Shown here: positions 35,529 to 44,413 of the stretch, one piece after another
Position numbering within the stretch: position 1 is the first letter of the stretch
How the letters are laid out: every line of letters begins with the position of its first letter
Source: Lachnospiraceae bacterium
GTDB lineage: Bacteria > Bacillota > Clostridia > Lachnospirales > Lachnospiraceae
NCBI GenBank assembly: GCA_016283755.1
Contig: JAEENO010000017.1
Coordinates: 180,664 to 244,663, forward strand
DNA: 64,000 nt
Direction of reading: 5' to 3'
Program-made: the position numbers and the translations under genes
The notes under the pieces: model-generated
Databases searched by the model: none
Told to the model about the DNA's origin: nothing
What the model saw: only the letters and a program-made list of their open reading frames with translations

Positions 35529-36635
35529 TTATTTGATTCCGAGCGCTTTCTTAAGGAAGGCTTCATGCTCGTTCTGCAGTAATCTAAGCTTACCGTAGCA
35601 CTCATTGTAGTTGGTCGCAAATATCGACTCCGTCGTAAAGCCTTCATCCTTCGGAAGCTTATCTTCAAGGCCTAATGATGTAAGTAATGTATTAAGTCTT
35701 CCGGACATATCGATATTCTCATTACCCTGACGAAGAATTCTCTTAACCGTTACGAAAGGTTTCTCGAATATGAGTGAGAATACCGCGCCATGAAAGGAAT
35801 CCGTTACAATAAGGCTAGCATTCATAAATAAATCCAGGAATTCCGACGGTCCTGCGGATGCCGCAGATTCATCAAGCGGATCGTTAAGCACTACATCGCG
35901 ATAGCCCTTCTTCGACTTCTCACTGTTAAGAAGTGCTTTAAGATCAATCGGCATCTCCACATCCTTATCTCCGAGGAAATAATACAGAATGTATGGCTTA
36001 GAATAATCGAATCCGTCAAGCGGCTTCGCAATTGTCTCCCAGGAAAGCCTGTCTATCATAAGTGTCGGGTCTATAACGACTTTCGCGCGTCGTCCCGTAA
36101 TCTTCTCAATAAGGTTTGCACCCGACTGCTCTCTCACCGATATCATCGGAAAAGTTGTAAGCGCATGATAGAAAAGCTCTGTCCACTTACCTGGTATAGA
36201 ATCCATGCCGATACTCGGTGCGAAAGGAACTTTTTTCTCAGGTGGGGAAAACATAAGGAAGTTGTTGTCCATCTGTCCTAATGAGCTTCTGAATAAAGGA
36301 TTAAATACCTGGTCCGAACCTGTAACAAACTTGTCGTACTTCTTCTCTACTTCCTTATCGAACTTTCTCTTCTTAATAAGGTCATACGGAATGTAATCCT
36401 CATTAAAAAGCTTGAAATTATAGCGCTTTAACTGCGCCGGTGTAAAGGATACACTGCTCTTATCCTTAGAATATTGAAGCTCTTCTTCAGTCATGGCCCA
36501 GCGAAATGACATCGGCTGTGATATAAGTGTCTTAGCATCGACGTTAAGCTTCTTAAGATAGGCTGTAACCGCATAATTCTGCAGTCTGTTGCCATAATTA
36601 TATAAACCATTGATTGTAACAATTCCGGCTCTCAT
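35529..36635 (-). CDS. Polysaccharide pyruvyl transferase family protein
   Basis: The 368-residue protein starts RAGIVTINGLYNYGNRLQNY, the family N-terminus, and carries TDSFHGAVFSLIFEKPFV near the C-terminal third, the donor-binding signature. Members transfer pyruvate from PEP as a ketal to sugars of cell-wall polymers. The three-gene unit with the beta-rich protein and the FrhB fusion, on the minus strand and next to tgt, suggests envelope polysaccharide modification. Confidence 0.9.
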   Translation of the reverse strand: MRAGIVTINGLYNYGNRLQNYAVTAYLKKLNVDAKTLISQPMSFRWAMTEEELQYSKDKSSVSFTPAQLKRYNFKLFNEDYIPYDLIKKRKFDKEVEKKYDKFVTGSDQVFNPLFRSSLGQMDNNFLMFSPPEKKVPFAPSIGMDSIPGKWTELFYHALTTFPMISVREQSGANLIEKITGRRAKVVIDPTLMIDRLSWETIAKPLDGFDYSKPYILYYFLGDKDVEMPIDLKALLNSEKSKKGYRDVVLNDPLDESAASAGPSEFLDLFMNASLIVTDSFHGAVFSLIFEKPFVTVKRILRQGNENIDMSGRLNTLLTSLGLEDKLPKDEGFTTESIFATNYNECYGKLRLLQNEHEAFLKKALGIK

Positions 36636-36736
36636 AGCTACCTCTTAGATTAATCTCAATATCAATATGATAGCACATTTCACCTTAATATGATATTATA
36701 ACTTACAAATAACCAATACTTAATTAGGAGAATGAA

Positions 36737-37747
36737 ATGTCAGGTTCCACATTCGGAAATAAGATTAAGATTACAACAGAAGGCGGCTCTCACGATGCGA
36801 AAATGTCCGTCACAATAGAAGGTCTTCCGGGCGGTTTTACGATTAACGGCAAAGAGCTTCAGAACTTTATCAATCGACGTAAACCTCTCGATATATACGG
36901 CGGAACTCCTCGTCACGAAAAGGATTCCTTTACGGTTATATCAGGTCTTAATAATCTGACAACCATTGAGAATACACCTTTTACAATAGAATTTGAGAAT
37001 AAAAGCACTCACTCAAAAGACTACGACTCAATTAAAAATCTCTACCGACCGGGTCACGCTGACTTTACATACGATATGAAATACGGTGAGATTCCCGTAG
37101 GAGGCGGACGCGCATCGGGCCGTGAAACCCTGACAAGAGTTGCTGCAGGTGGAATAGTTGCACAGTATCTTAAAGCAAAATTCGGAATAACATGTGAAAG
37201 TAAGATCGTCTCAATCGGACACTTACCTACTTCCGACGGTAAGATTACCGATGAACAGATTGAATACCTTAAAGAATTACGCGAAGAAGGCAATTCAACG
37301 GGCGGTATCATAAAATGCACCGTTAAAAACGTTCCATCAGGCTTGGGTGAACCTGTGTTTAATAAGCTTGACGCTGCTCTCTCCTTCGCCGTTATGTCTA
37401 TTGGTGCTGTTAAGGGAATCTCCTTCGGAATGGGTTTTGATATGGCGCATAGTACAGGAACTGTAACCAACGATGAATTCTTAGGAATTAAGGACAGACG
37501 CCTTATAACCCGGCATAACTTAAGCGGAGGTATCCTAGGCGGTATAAGTACCGGAGAGGATATAGTATTTACCGTAGCCGTTAAGCCAACTCCTTCAATA
37601 TCAATTCCGCAACATACCGTAGACAGAGACGGTAACCTTAAAGAGATTACGATAAAGGGACGCCACGATTCCTGTATCGCAACACGTATCGGTGTAGTGA
37701 TAGAATCAATGGCATTGCTTACGATTGCTGATTATATCGATATTTAA
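36737..37747 (+). CDS. Divergent chorismate synthase-like protein
   Basis: The 336-residue protein begins SGSTFGNKIKITTEGGSHD and has RPGHADFTYDMKYG, GGGRASGRETLTRVAAGG and a final GRHDSC...ESMALL, all chorismate synthase landmarks. But the near-invariant GESHG is GGSHD, the T-T-G-T-P loop is TTIENTPF, and length is below the usual 360-390. It may use the same EPSP-to-chorismate reaction with FMN, or be a diverged paralogue. It stands alone on the plus strand, with no other aro gene near. Confidence 0.85.
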   Translation: MSGSTFGNKIKITTEGGSHDAKMSVTIEGLPGGFTINGKELQNFINRRKPLDIYGGTPRHEKDSFTVISGLNNLTTIENTPFTIEFENKSTHSKDYDSIKNLYRPGHADFTYDMKYGEIPVGGGRASGRETLTRVAAGGIVAQYLKAKFGITCESKIVSIGHLPTSDGKITDEQIEYLKELREEGNSTGGIIKCTVKNVPSGLGEPVFNKLDAALSFAVMSIGAVKGISFGMGFDMAHSTGTVTNDEFLGIKDRRLITRHNLSGGILGGISTGEDIVFTVAVKPTPSISIPQHTVDRDGNLKEITIKGRHDSCIATRIGVVIESMALLTIADYIDI

Positions 37748-37759
37748 ATTATATAATAA

Positions 37760-37798
37760 AATAGACGGATGATATAACTTATCATCCGTCTTATATTT
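37760..37798. terminator. Bidirectional terminator between aroC-like and DMT genes
   Basis: A perfect 12-bp stem agacggatgata / tatcatccgtct (37763-37774, 37780-37791) with a 5-base loop serves the convergent genes. T-rich sequence follows on each strand. Confidence 0.92.
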
Positions 37799-37805
37799 TA
37801 TTTCA

Positions 37806-38723
37806 TCAATCTCCTTCAATTATTCCAAGTATAATAATGCCGGCAATTACAAGGAATAAGAACAAATACTGCTTCCAGGTAAGCTTCTCCTTTAAGAAGA
37901 TTCTTGAAAGAAGTAATGATACTACACATACTGATGAGATAATCGGTGCAGCGATAGCACCGTTTCCGCTCATCGCAAATACATAGAAGAACTGTCCCGC
38001 TGTCTCAAATACTGCAGCCAAAATCTTATCACGCTGTTTAGGAAGTTCAAACTTAACCTTCTTTGCTTTCATGAAGATAAGAAGAACTATCGCTACAGCA
38101 AAGAATGTAAGCTCATACGCGGTATTTGCCACATTTTCGATCGTATCTTCCGTAATATCGATCAACGGGCTCTGTGCTACATCATCAAGATAGAAAATAT
38201 CAAGGAAGCTTCCGACAGCATCGATTATTGCATAGCAGAACGGCATTGCAAAAGCTACGATTGCCATCTTTTTGCCCAATACTTTCTTACGGTCTGTTGT
38301 TCCGGTATTATCCAAATACCCGATTCCAAGGATACCGATAAGAATAATAACAATAGCTATCGCAGATCCCGCTGCAATTTTCTCCCCAAGGAAAATGCAT
38401 GCAAGAAGGGCACAAATCGCACCGGAAGTATTCTCAATAGGATCGGATATAGATTCTTCTATAAAACGCATTCCGAAATATGAAAGCGCCATAGACAGAA
38501 TATAGCAAAGCGCTACCGGAAAATATATAAGAATGTTCTTCGGATTAAAACCGATATCGCCTGTAAGAAGCGTAAAGACCGCATGAATTCCGAATACAAA
38601 ACCTACTGTTACAACAATCTTTAAATGAGAATACTTCTCATCAGGTCTGGCACCTTTCTTGTAAAAAAGCTCGGCAAGGCCCCATGAAAAAGTACACAAT
38701 AAAGTAAAAATAAACCAAGACAT
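37806..38723 (-). CDS. EamA/DMT-superfamily transporter
   Basis: The 305-residue protein has about ten membrane helices in two halves, with the EamA pattern (WGLAELFYKKGARPDEKY near the start; FETAGQFFYVFAMSGNGAIA late). The acidic run after helix 6 (LIDITEDTIENV) is unusual but the fold is clear. Substrate cannot be predicted; DMT members export amino acids or metabolites. The U32 gene lies 17 bases upstream, so it may be at the end of that operon. Confidence 0.88.
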   Translation of the reverse strand: MSWFIFTLLCTFSWGLAELFYKKGARPDEKYSHLKIVVTVGFVFGIHAVFTLLTGDIGFNPKNILIYFPVALCYILSMALSYFGMRFIEESISDPIENTSGAICALLACIFLGEKIAAGSAIAIVIILIGILGIGYLDNTGTTDRKKVLGKKMAIVAFAMPFCYAIIDAVGSFLDIFYLDDVAQSPLIDITEDTIENVANTAYELTFFAVAIVLLIFMKAKKVKFELPKQRDKILAAVFETAGQFFYVFAMSGNGAIAAPIISSVCVVSLLLSRIFLKEKLTWKQYLFLFLVIAGIIILGIIEGD

Positions 38724-38740
38724 TTAAATTTTTCCTCCCT

Positions 38741-39982
38741 TTATTCTCCCAGTTTGTCTTCCTCTTTTCGTCTTAAGACATCAAACCTCTCAAGCTTGAT
38801 TCCAAGATCTATATGTAATGACTGTAACGGATGCGGACAACTTTCCATATCCTCTCCGTCGTCATTAACAATTCTTTTAACCGTAACGAGAATATTCTCT
38901 CCATTAGGCTTCATAACCTCAATCTCTTCACCTACCGAGAACTTATTCTTCTGCTCTATCATGTATAAACCGTTCTCATCGGTATCGCCAACTATTCCAA
39001 GGAATGTATAGTCCTTAAGATAAGTGTTATTGGTATATATCTGTGCATCTTCCGACGGCTTATTGTAGAAGAATCCCGTCGTAAACTGTCTGTAGGTGCA
39101 GTCCGATATCTGATCCAAGTACCAAGGCATATTCTCCTTGTACTTATCAGGTGATTCAAGATAATCGTCAATCGCTTTTCTGTAGGTTCTTGCAACGGTT
39201 GCTACATAAAGCGCAGTCTTCATTCTTCCTTCAATCTTAAATGAATCGATTTCTGCTTCGATTAAATCAGGAAGATGCTCTATCATGCAAAGATCCTTAC
39301 TGTTAAAGATATAAGTTCCGCGCTCATTCTCCATTACAGGGAAATATTCGCCCGGGCGCTTTTCTTCCATAAGGCTGTACTTCCAGCGGCAAGGATGCGT
39401 ACATTCACCACGGTTAGCGTCACGTCCTACCATAAAGTTCGAAAGTAAGCATCTTCCGGAATATGATATGCACATAGCACCGTGAATAAAGGTCTCTATC
39501 TCCATATCATCGGGAATATTCGCTCTTATATCCTTAATCTCCTGTAATGAAAGCTCTCTGGCGGTAACTACACGCTTAGCGCCGAGCTTATACCAGAAGT
39601 TATATGTTCCGTAGTTCGTGTTATTTGCCTGAGTACTGATATGAATCTCCATATCAGGAAGAACTTCGCGTGCTATCGTAAAAATACCCGGATCCGAGAT
39701 TATCAAAGCATCGGGACGTACATCCTTTAATTCTTCGAAATACTCTCTAACTCCGTCAAGGTCATAGTTATGCGCCAAGATATTCGCTGTAACATATACC
39801 TTAACATTATGCTTATGCGCAAATTCAATACCTTCCTTCATATCGGAAAGTGAAAAGTTCTTAGCCTTGGCACGAAGTCCGAAGACTTCTCCGCCGATAT
39901 ATACGGCATCTGCTCCGTAGATAACCGCAATTTTCAATACTTCCAATGAGCCTGCCGGCACCAAAAGTTCAGGTTTTCTCAT
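38741..39982 (-). CDS. U32-family protein, tRNA hydroxylation (TrhP-like)
   Basis: The 413-residue protein starts RKPELLVPAGSLEVLKIAVI and contains the four-cysteine iron-site region (GAMCISYSGRCLLSN and GECTHPCRWKY). This is the U32 group acting as prephenate-dependent tRNA U34 hydroxylase (TrhP/YrrO). It follows the methyltransferase TrmR with a 14-base overlap; the two steps, hydroxylation and O-methylation of U34 (mo5U), fit one pathway. Order matches the Bacillus yrr cluster. Confidence 0.9.
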   Translation of the reverse strand: MRKPELLVPAGSLEVLKIAVIYGADAVYIGGEVFGLRAKAKNFSLSDMKEGIEFAHKHNVKVYVTANILAHNYDLDGVREYFEELKDVRPDALIISDPGIFTIAREVLPDMEIHISTQANNTNYGTYNFWYKLGAKRVVTARELSLQEIKDIRANIPDDMEIETFIHGAMCISYSGRCLLSNFMVGRDANRGECTHPCRWKYSLMEEKRPGEYFPVMENERGTYIFNSKDLCMIEHLPDLIEAEIDSFKIEGRMKTALYVATVARTYRKAIDDYLESPDKYKENMPWYLDQISDCTYRQFTTGFFYNKPSEDAQIYTNNTYLKDYTFLGIVGDTDENGLYMIEQKNKFSVGEEIEVMKPNGENILVTVKRIVNDDGEDMESCPHPLQSLHIDLGIKLERFDVLRRKEEDKLGE

Positions 39983-40631
39983 TTATTGCTCCTTTTTTGA
40001 CTGTGAAGGCAACTCCGTCTCCAATAGGTAAGATTGAAGTTACCATATCGTCATCATGTGTAAGAGTATAGAGATATTCTCTCATACGCTTATGAATGGT
40101 TCTGTTTCTTCTAATTACGACAAATCTTGATTCCACTATGTCGCCGTCCTGTAAGACATTATCGGAAAGTAATATTCCGTTAGGCTTAAGAAGCCTCTTA
40201 ACATCGGGATAAAAGTTAATATACTGCGCTTTGGCAGCATCCATGAATATTAAGTCAAACTGCCCGTCTAGCGCTTTTAAAACTTCAGTCGCATCTCCTT
40301 CGATAAGCGTTATCTTATCTTCTACGGATGCGCGCTTAAAGTTCTCCTTCGCAATCGGAATTCTCTTCTCGTAATTCTCTATCGTTGTGATATGACAAGG
40401 TACAGGATTATTACATGCCATGTACACAGCAGAAAAGCCGATGGCCGTTCCTACCTCAAGAATCGCTACCGGCTTATGCTCATGTAGAATTGTTCTTATG
40501 AATTGCTGAGTCTCGGTACGGATAATCGGAACGTCTGTCTTCAAGGCTTCGCGCTCTATCTCATATAAGACTCCGCTATTTCCTTCATTAAGCGAGTTAA
40601 TGTAGGAACTGAATCGCTCATCTACTATCAT
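39969..40631 (-). CDS. trmR: tRNA 5-hydroxyuridine methyltransferase (TrmR-like)
   Basis: The 220-residue class I SAM methyltransferase has AILEVGTAIGFSAVYMACNN as SAM motif I and the O-methyltransferase type LIFMDAAKAQYINFYPDV. In Bacillus YrrM (TrmR) makes 5-methoxyuridine from 5-hydroxyuridine. The name here rests on the synteny with U32, RuvX and IreB genes plus family match. It overlaps the MltG-like gene by one base. Confidence 0.85.
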   Translation of the reverse strand: MIVDERFSSYINSLNEGNSGVLYEIEREALKTDVPIIRTETQQFIRTILHEHKPVAILEVGTAIGFSAVYMACNNPVPCHITTIENYEKRIPIAKENFKRASVEDKITLIEGDATEVLKALDGQFDLIFMDAAKAQYINFYPDVKRLLKPNGILLSDNVLQDGDIVESRFVVIRRNRTIHKRMREYLYTLTHDDDMVTSILPIGDGVAFTVKKGAINEKT

Positions 40632-41071
40632 TACTTACCTGAATTATCCTCGTCTTTCTTCTCACTATCAGCAGCACCGCTGTTATTGGAATTTCCGTCA
40701 CTTTCACGCTTCTGACCGATTATCTCCAGAATCTCTCCTGCAGTCATATCGGTTGACAGAACATATAATCCCGGCTGAATTGAGTTCTTATAATCTGAAC
40801 TTATAATCTGTACATAGAATAAAACTTCATTCCTTGCAAGACCTTTCTTAACCATAAGTTCCGCAATGTCTCTGTTGGACATATTCTCCGTTATCTGCAC
40901 GTTGACTTTCCTTGCATGCTCTGCATCAGGTGCCATCGGCTCCTCCGCAAACACACGATATCCGAATTCGTAAGACTTTCGTCCGACGATAATGGAACCC
41001 GCAACGATAACCAATATAAGCAATATTCTGGTTAAGATCGATAAAATTTTAAGTACTACCTTAGAACCCAT
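40631..41071 (-). CDS. MltG-like membrane protein without catalytic domain
   Basis: The 146-residue protein has one N-terminal membrane helix (about 10-30, SILTRILLILVIVAGSIIV) and a LysM-like segment as in the N-terminal half of endolytic transglycosylase MltG (ITENMSNRDIAELMVKKGLA, NSIQPGLYVLSTDMTAGEIL). The catalytic domain with the active Glu is absent; the C-terminus is a Ser/Asn/Glu-rich tail. It keeps MltG's place in the ireB-ruvX cluster. It may regulate or recruit another transglycosylase. Confidence 0.85.
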   Translation of the reverse strand: MGSKVVLKILSILTRILLILVIVAGSIIVGRKSYEFGYRVFAEEPMAPDAEHARKVNVQITENMSNRDIAELMVKKGLARNEVLFYVQIISSDYKNSIQPGLYVLSTDMTAGEILEIIGQKRESDGNSNNSGAADSEKKDEDNSGK

Positions 41072-41086
41072 ATTCTCACCTCTTAA

Positions 41087-42751
41087 CTACTCGTTAATCT
41101 CCATAATAACAGGCAATATGATAGGACTTCTCATAGTCTTCTTCCATACATAATCACCCAGTGAATCTCTTATTTCCGATTTGATCTTATTCCAATCGGT
41201 TACTCCCCTGCTCTCTAAGTCTCCTACCGTCTCGCAGCATACCTGCGTAGCTTCATCAAGTAAGCTCTCAGAGCCTCTTATATATACGAATCCTCTTGAT
41301 ATAATATCAGGGCCCGATAATACACGTCCCGTTCCCGCTTCAAGTACGAGGAATACGATAATAATACCATCATCTGCAAGACGCTGTCTGTCATGAAGTA
41401 CGATATTACCTACGTCTCCGATACCAAGACCGTCGACAAGGATTGCTCCGTTAGGAACACATCCCGTAACGGATGCTCCGAACTCGCTTAACGCAAGTAC
41501 TTCGCCTGACTTCATAATAAATATATTCTGCTTATCGATTCCGAGTTCTTCCGCAATCTTAGCCTGTGCAACTAAGTGTCTATACTCTCCATGAACCGGA
41601 ATTGCATACTTTGGACGAACCAATGAATATATAAGCTTAATCTCTTCCTGGCAGGCATGTCCGGATACGTGTGTATCCTGGAATATAACGCTTGCACCCT
41701 TACGGTATAGATCATTAATGACCTTGGATACCGCCTTCTCATTACCCGGAATAGGGTTTGATGAGAAGATAATCAAGTCATTAGGCTTAATCGTAATCTT
41801 CTTATGAAGATTGGCAGCCATTCGCGGAAGCGCCGCCATTGACTCACCCTGGCTTCCCGTAGTAATAATAACGGTCTTCTCGTCAGGATAATTCTTCAAT
41901 GCCTCAAGTTCCACCAGAGTATTATTCGGAATATTAAGATATCCGAGTTCCGATGCCGTGGCAATAATACTTACCATGGAACGGCCTTCTACCGCTACCT
42001 TGCGTCCGAACTTCTCGGCTGTATTAATAATCTGCTGCACACGGTCTACATTAGACGCAAATGTAGCAACTATGATTCTCTTATTAACATTATCTGCAAA
42101 TATCGATTCGAAAGTCTTGCCGACTGTTCGCTCAGACTGGGTAAATCCCGGTCTCTCGGCATTGGTCGAATCACACATAAGGGCAAGTACACCCTTCTTG
42201 CCAAGTTCGCCAAGTCTCTGCAAATCGATTGCATCACCGAATACCGGTGTATAATCAACCTTAAAGTCTCCCGTATGTACTACGATTCCTGCAGGTGAAT
42301 ATATAGCAAGTGCCGCTGCATCCTGAATACTGTGATTGGTCCTTATAAATTCAACTCTGAAATCGCCGGCATTCATAGTATCACCGTACTTTACAACCTT
42401 ACGGCGCACGTTTTGAAGCATACCATGCTCTTTTAACTTATGCTCTATAAGACCCATGGTAAGCTTGGTTGCATATATCGGCACATTAACGTCCTTTAAT
42501 ACATACGGCAATGAACCTATATGGTCTTCATGTCCGTGCGTGATAAAAAAGCCCTTAACCTTATCGATATTATCAACAAGGTAGGTTACATCAGGGATTA
42601 CGAGGTCAATTCCGTACATATCGTCCTCAGGAAATGCAAGACCGCAATCCACAACAATAATACTGTCTCCGTATTCGAAGGCAGTTATATTCATTCCGAT
42701 CTGCTCTAAGCCGCCGAGCGGAATAATCTTAAGTCTGTTATCTTTTGCCAA
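41087..42751 (-). CDS. rnj: Ribonuclease J
   Basis: The 554-residue metallo-beta-lactamase/beta-CASP nuclease does 5'-3' exonucleolytic and endonucleolytic RNA decay. Zinc motif HGHEDHIGSLPYVL is clear, GDFKVDYTPV and DSTNAERPGFT follow, and VSGHACQEE with VHGEYRHL are in the CASP part. The C-terminal domain is complete. It sits between MltG-like and DUF1292 genes. Confidence 0.96.
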   Translation of the reverse strand: MAKDNRLKIIPLGGLEQIGMNITAFEYGDSIIVVDCGLAFPEDDMYGIDLVIPDVTYLVDNIDKVKGFFITHGHEDHIGSLPYVLKDVNVPIYATKLTMGLIEHKLKEHGMLQNVRRKVVKYGDTMNAGDFRVEFIRTNHSIQDAAALAIYSPAGIVVHTGDFKVDYTPVFGDAIDLQRLGELGKKGVLALMCDSTNAERPGFTQSERTVGKTFESIFADNVNKRIIVATFASNVDRVQQIINTAEKFGRKVAVEGRSMVSIIATASELGYLNIPNNTLVELEALKNYPDEKTVIITTGSQGESMAALPRMAANLHKKITIKPNDLIIFSSNPIPGNEKAVSKVINDLYRKGASVIFQDTHVSGHACQEEIKLIYSLVRPKYAIPVHGEYRHLVAQAKIAEELGIDKQNIFIMKSGEVLALSEFGASVTGCVPNGAILVDGLGIGDVGNIVLHDRQRLADDGIIIVFLVLEAGTGRVLSGPDIISRGFVYIRGSESLLDEATQVCCETVGDLESRGVTDWNKIKSEIRDSLGDYVWKKTMRSPIILPVIMEINE

Positions 42752-42772
42752 AAAAATCTCTCCTTTTAATGC

Positions 42773-43030
42773 TTAGCGGACATCGACGTCATCTAAAAGC
42801 TCGGAGAATATGTTACCTAAAGCATCAAGTAACGCGTCGTCATCCACCATCTCATAGAAAAGATCACCGTCATTCTCTTCTTTAACTTCGCGAAGGATGT
42901 ATGCGTCAGAATCCCCATCTTCCTCTTCCGTAACTAAAAGATAGGTACCGCCCTGGAACTTGGTATCGCATACTACATAAAATTCCACATCTTCATTTGT
43001 CTCACTGTTAAAAAAGTTAATCTTTTCCAT
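42773..43030 (-). CDS. DUF1292 protein
   Basis: The 85-residue acidic protein matches DUF1292 (YrzB-like): FFNSETNEDVEFYVVCDTKF then YLLVTEEEDGDSDAYILRE. No enzyme activity is known. It occupies the conserved slot between ruvX and the RNase J gene. Confidence 0.88.
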   Translation of the reverse strand: MEKINFFNSETNEDVEFYVVCDTKFQGGTYLLVTEEEDGDSDAYILREVKEENDGDLFYEMVDDDALLDALGNIFSELLDDVDVR

Positions 43031-43042
43031 ATATGTTATTCC

Positions 43043-43480
43043 TTAAATTATGTTCTTGTTATTACTCCTCGAATCGAGGTACGTCTGCAGGATAAATACG
43101 GCAGCTAATTTATCCACCACAGCCTTGCGATCCATCCCGTGCATATCTGCTTCATTCATTGCACGGTCCGCCATAACGGTCGTCAAGCGCTCATCTATTA
43201 AAGTTACCGGAAGTTCGGTTCTTCTTCGAAGCATCTCGGCAAACTCATTCGTCTTCTCACACCGGTCACCTTCGGTGTTATTCATATTCTTAGGGTATCC
43301 TAAGACTATCTCCGATACTTCGTATTGTTCGCATAGTTCTTCTATACGTGCCAAAGTCTGTCTTAACTTATTCGGCTTGTCACGCCTTATTATCTCTACA
43401 CCTTGTGCAGTTATAAGAAGCGGATCCGAGACAGCAACGCCTACCGTCTTGGATCCGAAATCAAGTCCTAATATCCTCAA
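43043..43480 (-). CDS. ruvX: Putative pre-16S rRNA nuclease / Holliday junction resolvase-like RuvX
   Basis: The 145-residue RNase H-fold protein starts [18 protein letters not shown] (catalytic Asp) and shows [15 protein letters not shown] and [15 protein letters not shown]. The last Asp near 120 completes the site. YqgF/RuvX trims the 16S rRNA 5' end. IreB follows 6 bases upstream. Confidence 0.94.
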   Translation of the reverse strand: MRILGLDFGSKTVGVAVSDPLLITAQGVEIIRRDKPNKLRQTLARIEELCEQYEVSEIVLGYPKNMNNTEGDRCEKTNEFAEMLRRRTELPVTLIDERLTTVMADRAMNEADMHGMDRKAVVDKLAAVFILQTYLDSRSNNKNII

Positions 43481-43486
43481 ATAGAA

Positions 43487-43753
43487 TTACTCCTCAAATC
43501 TCTTGTCGAGATAAAATTTCAAAATCTCTTCGACAATCTCGTCACGCTCGACTCTCATCATAAGGCTTCGCGCGTTATTGTAGCTTGTAATATATGTCGG
43601 ATCACCGCTCATGACATATCCTACAATCTGGTTAACAGGATTGTATCCTTTTTCCTTCAATGAATTGTATACCTTCTCAATAACGTCGGAAACAGGTAAT
43701 TCCTGCTCTTTCTCAACCTTGTAATACTGAGTGCTGTTAATATTGCTATCCAT
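43487..43753 (-). CDS. ireB: IreB-family regulatory phosphoprotein (UPF0297)
   Basis: ATG 43753 has GGAAGG upstream and gives 88 residues; the GTG twelve bases earlier lies in the [17 protein letters not shown] is the IreB N-terminus, and [20 protein letters not shown] the core. IreB is the substrate of the Ser/Thr kinase/phosphatase pair (IreK/IreP) in related bacteria. First gene of the conserved operon; promoter TTGAAT-17-TAGAAT is at 43826-43798. Confidence 0.9.
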   Translation of the reverse strand: MDSNINSTQYYKVEKEQELPVSDVIEKVYNSLKEKGYNPVNQIVGYVMSGDPTYITSYNNARSLMMRVERDEIVEEILKFYLDKRFEE

Positions 43754-43797
43754 AATCTCACGCACCTTCCTTAAGCGAACCCAAAATCACTTACTCT

Positions 43798-43826
43798 ATT
43801 CTAATATAATTTGTACGAAAATTCAA
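43798..43826 (-). promoter_or_regulatory. Promoter of the ireB-ruvX-rnj operon
   Basis: TTGAAT and TAGAAT are spaced by 17 bases and lie about 45 bases before the ireB start on the minus strand. Confidence 0.6.
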
Positions 43827-43857
43827 TGAAAAATATGTTAATCCTATTGGTTTCCTT

Positions 43858-44409
43858 CTATTCTTCACCCTTTAAAATAACGGTCGTGTAGTCATGTCCC
43901 GTTGCAGGTATGAAATCACGCAATACATCTTCCGTCTTAATCTTAAGGCTCGAAGTACATACGCAAGGATGACATCCCACATAATCACTTTTTAAAACAT
44001 CTTCATCGATTAAAAGACGCACTTCGTTATTTTTGTCATTCATAAGTCCCATAACGCTTACCGCACCCGGCTCAATATCCAGGTACTTAAGCATATCTTC
44101 CGCTTCCGCAAATGATAGTCTCGATGCGTTAATCTGTGAAGATAATTCCTTTGTCTTAAACTTCTTATCGCCCGGCATCATAAGAAGATAAAAGTCCGTC
44201 TTCTGCCTGTTGCATAAGAATAAGTTCTTACACATAATGACTCCCAAGACTTCATCTATCGCATTGCAGGCTTCCATTGTGCTTGCCTCGTCGTGGTCGA
44301 CTCTCTCATAGTTAATTCCAAGATTATCGAGGTAATCGTATGTTCTTATCTCACGTGGAAGTCTTCCGTCTGTATCTTCAGGCCTTCCGTTATATAACTT
44401 CATCTTCAT
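43858..44409 (-). CDS. YbaK/PrdX-type aminoacyl-tRNA deacylase
   Basis: The 183-residue protein (ATG 44409 with AAAGGG 10 bases before) is a stand-alone prolyl-tRNA synthetase associated domain. Landmarks are HDEASTMEACNAIDEVLG, KNLFLCNRQKTDFYLLMM and the late CHPCVCTSSLKIK. PrdX-type proteins clear Ala from tRNA-Pro. It lies 4 bases behind the 2-hydroxyacid dehydrogenase stop. Confidence 0.88.
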   Translation of the reverse strand: MKMKLYNGRPEDTDGRLPREIRTYDYLDNLGINYERVDHDEASTMEACNAIDEVLGVIMCKNLFLCNRQKTDFYLLMMPGDKKFKTKELSSQINASRLSFAEAEDMLKYLDIEPGAVSVMGLMNDKNNEVRLLIDEDVLKSDYVGCHPCVCTSSLKIKTEDVLRDFIPATGHDYTTVILKGEE

Positions 44410-44413
44410 GTCT

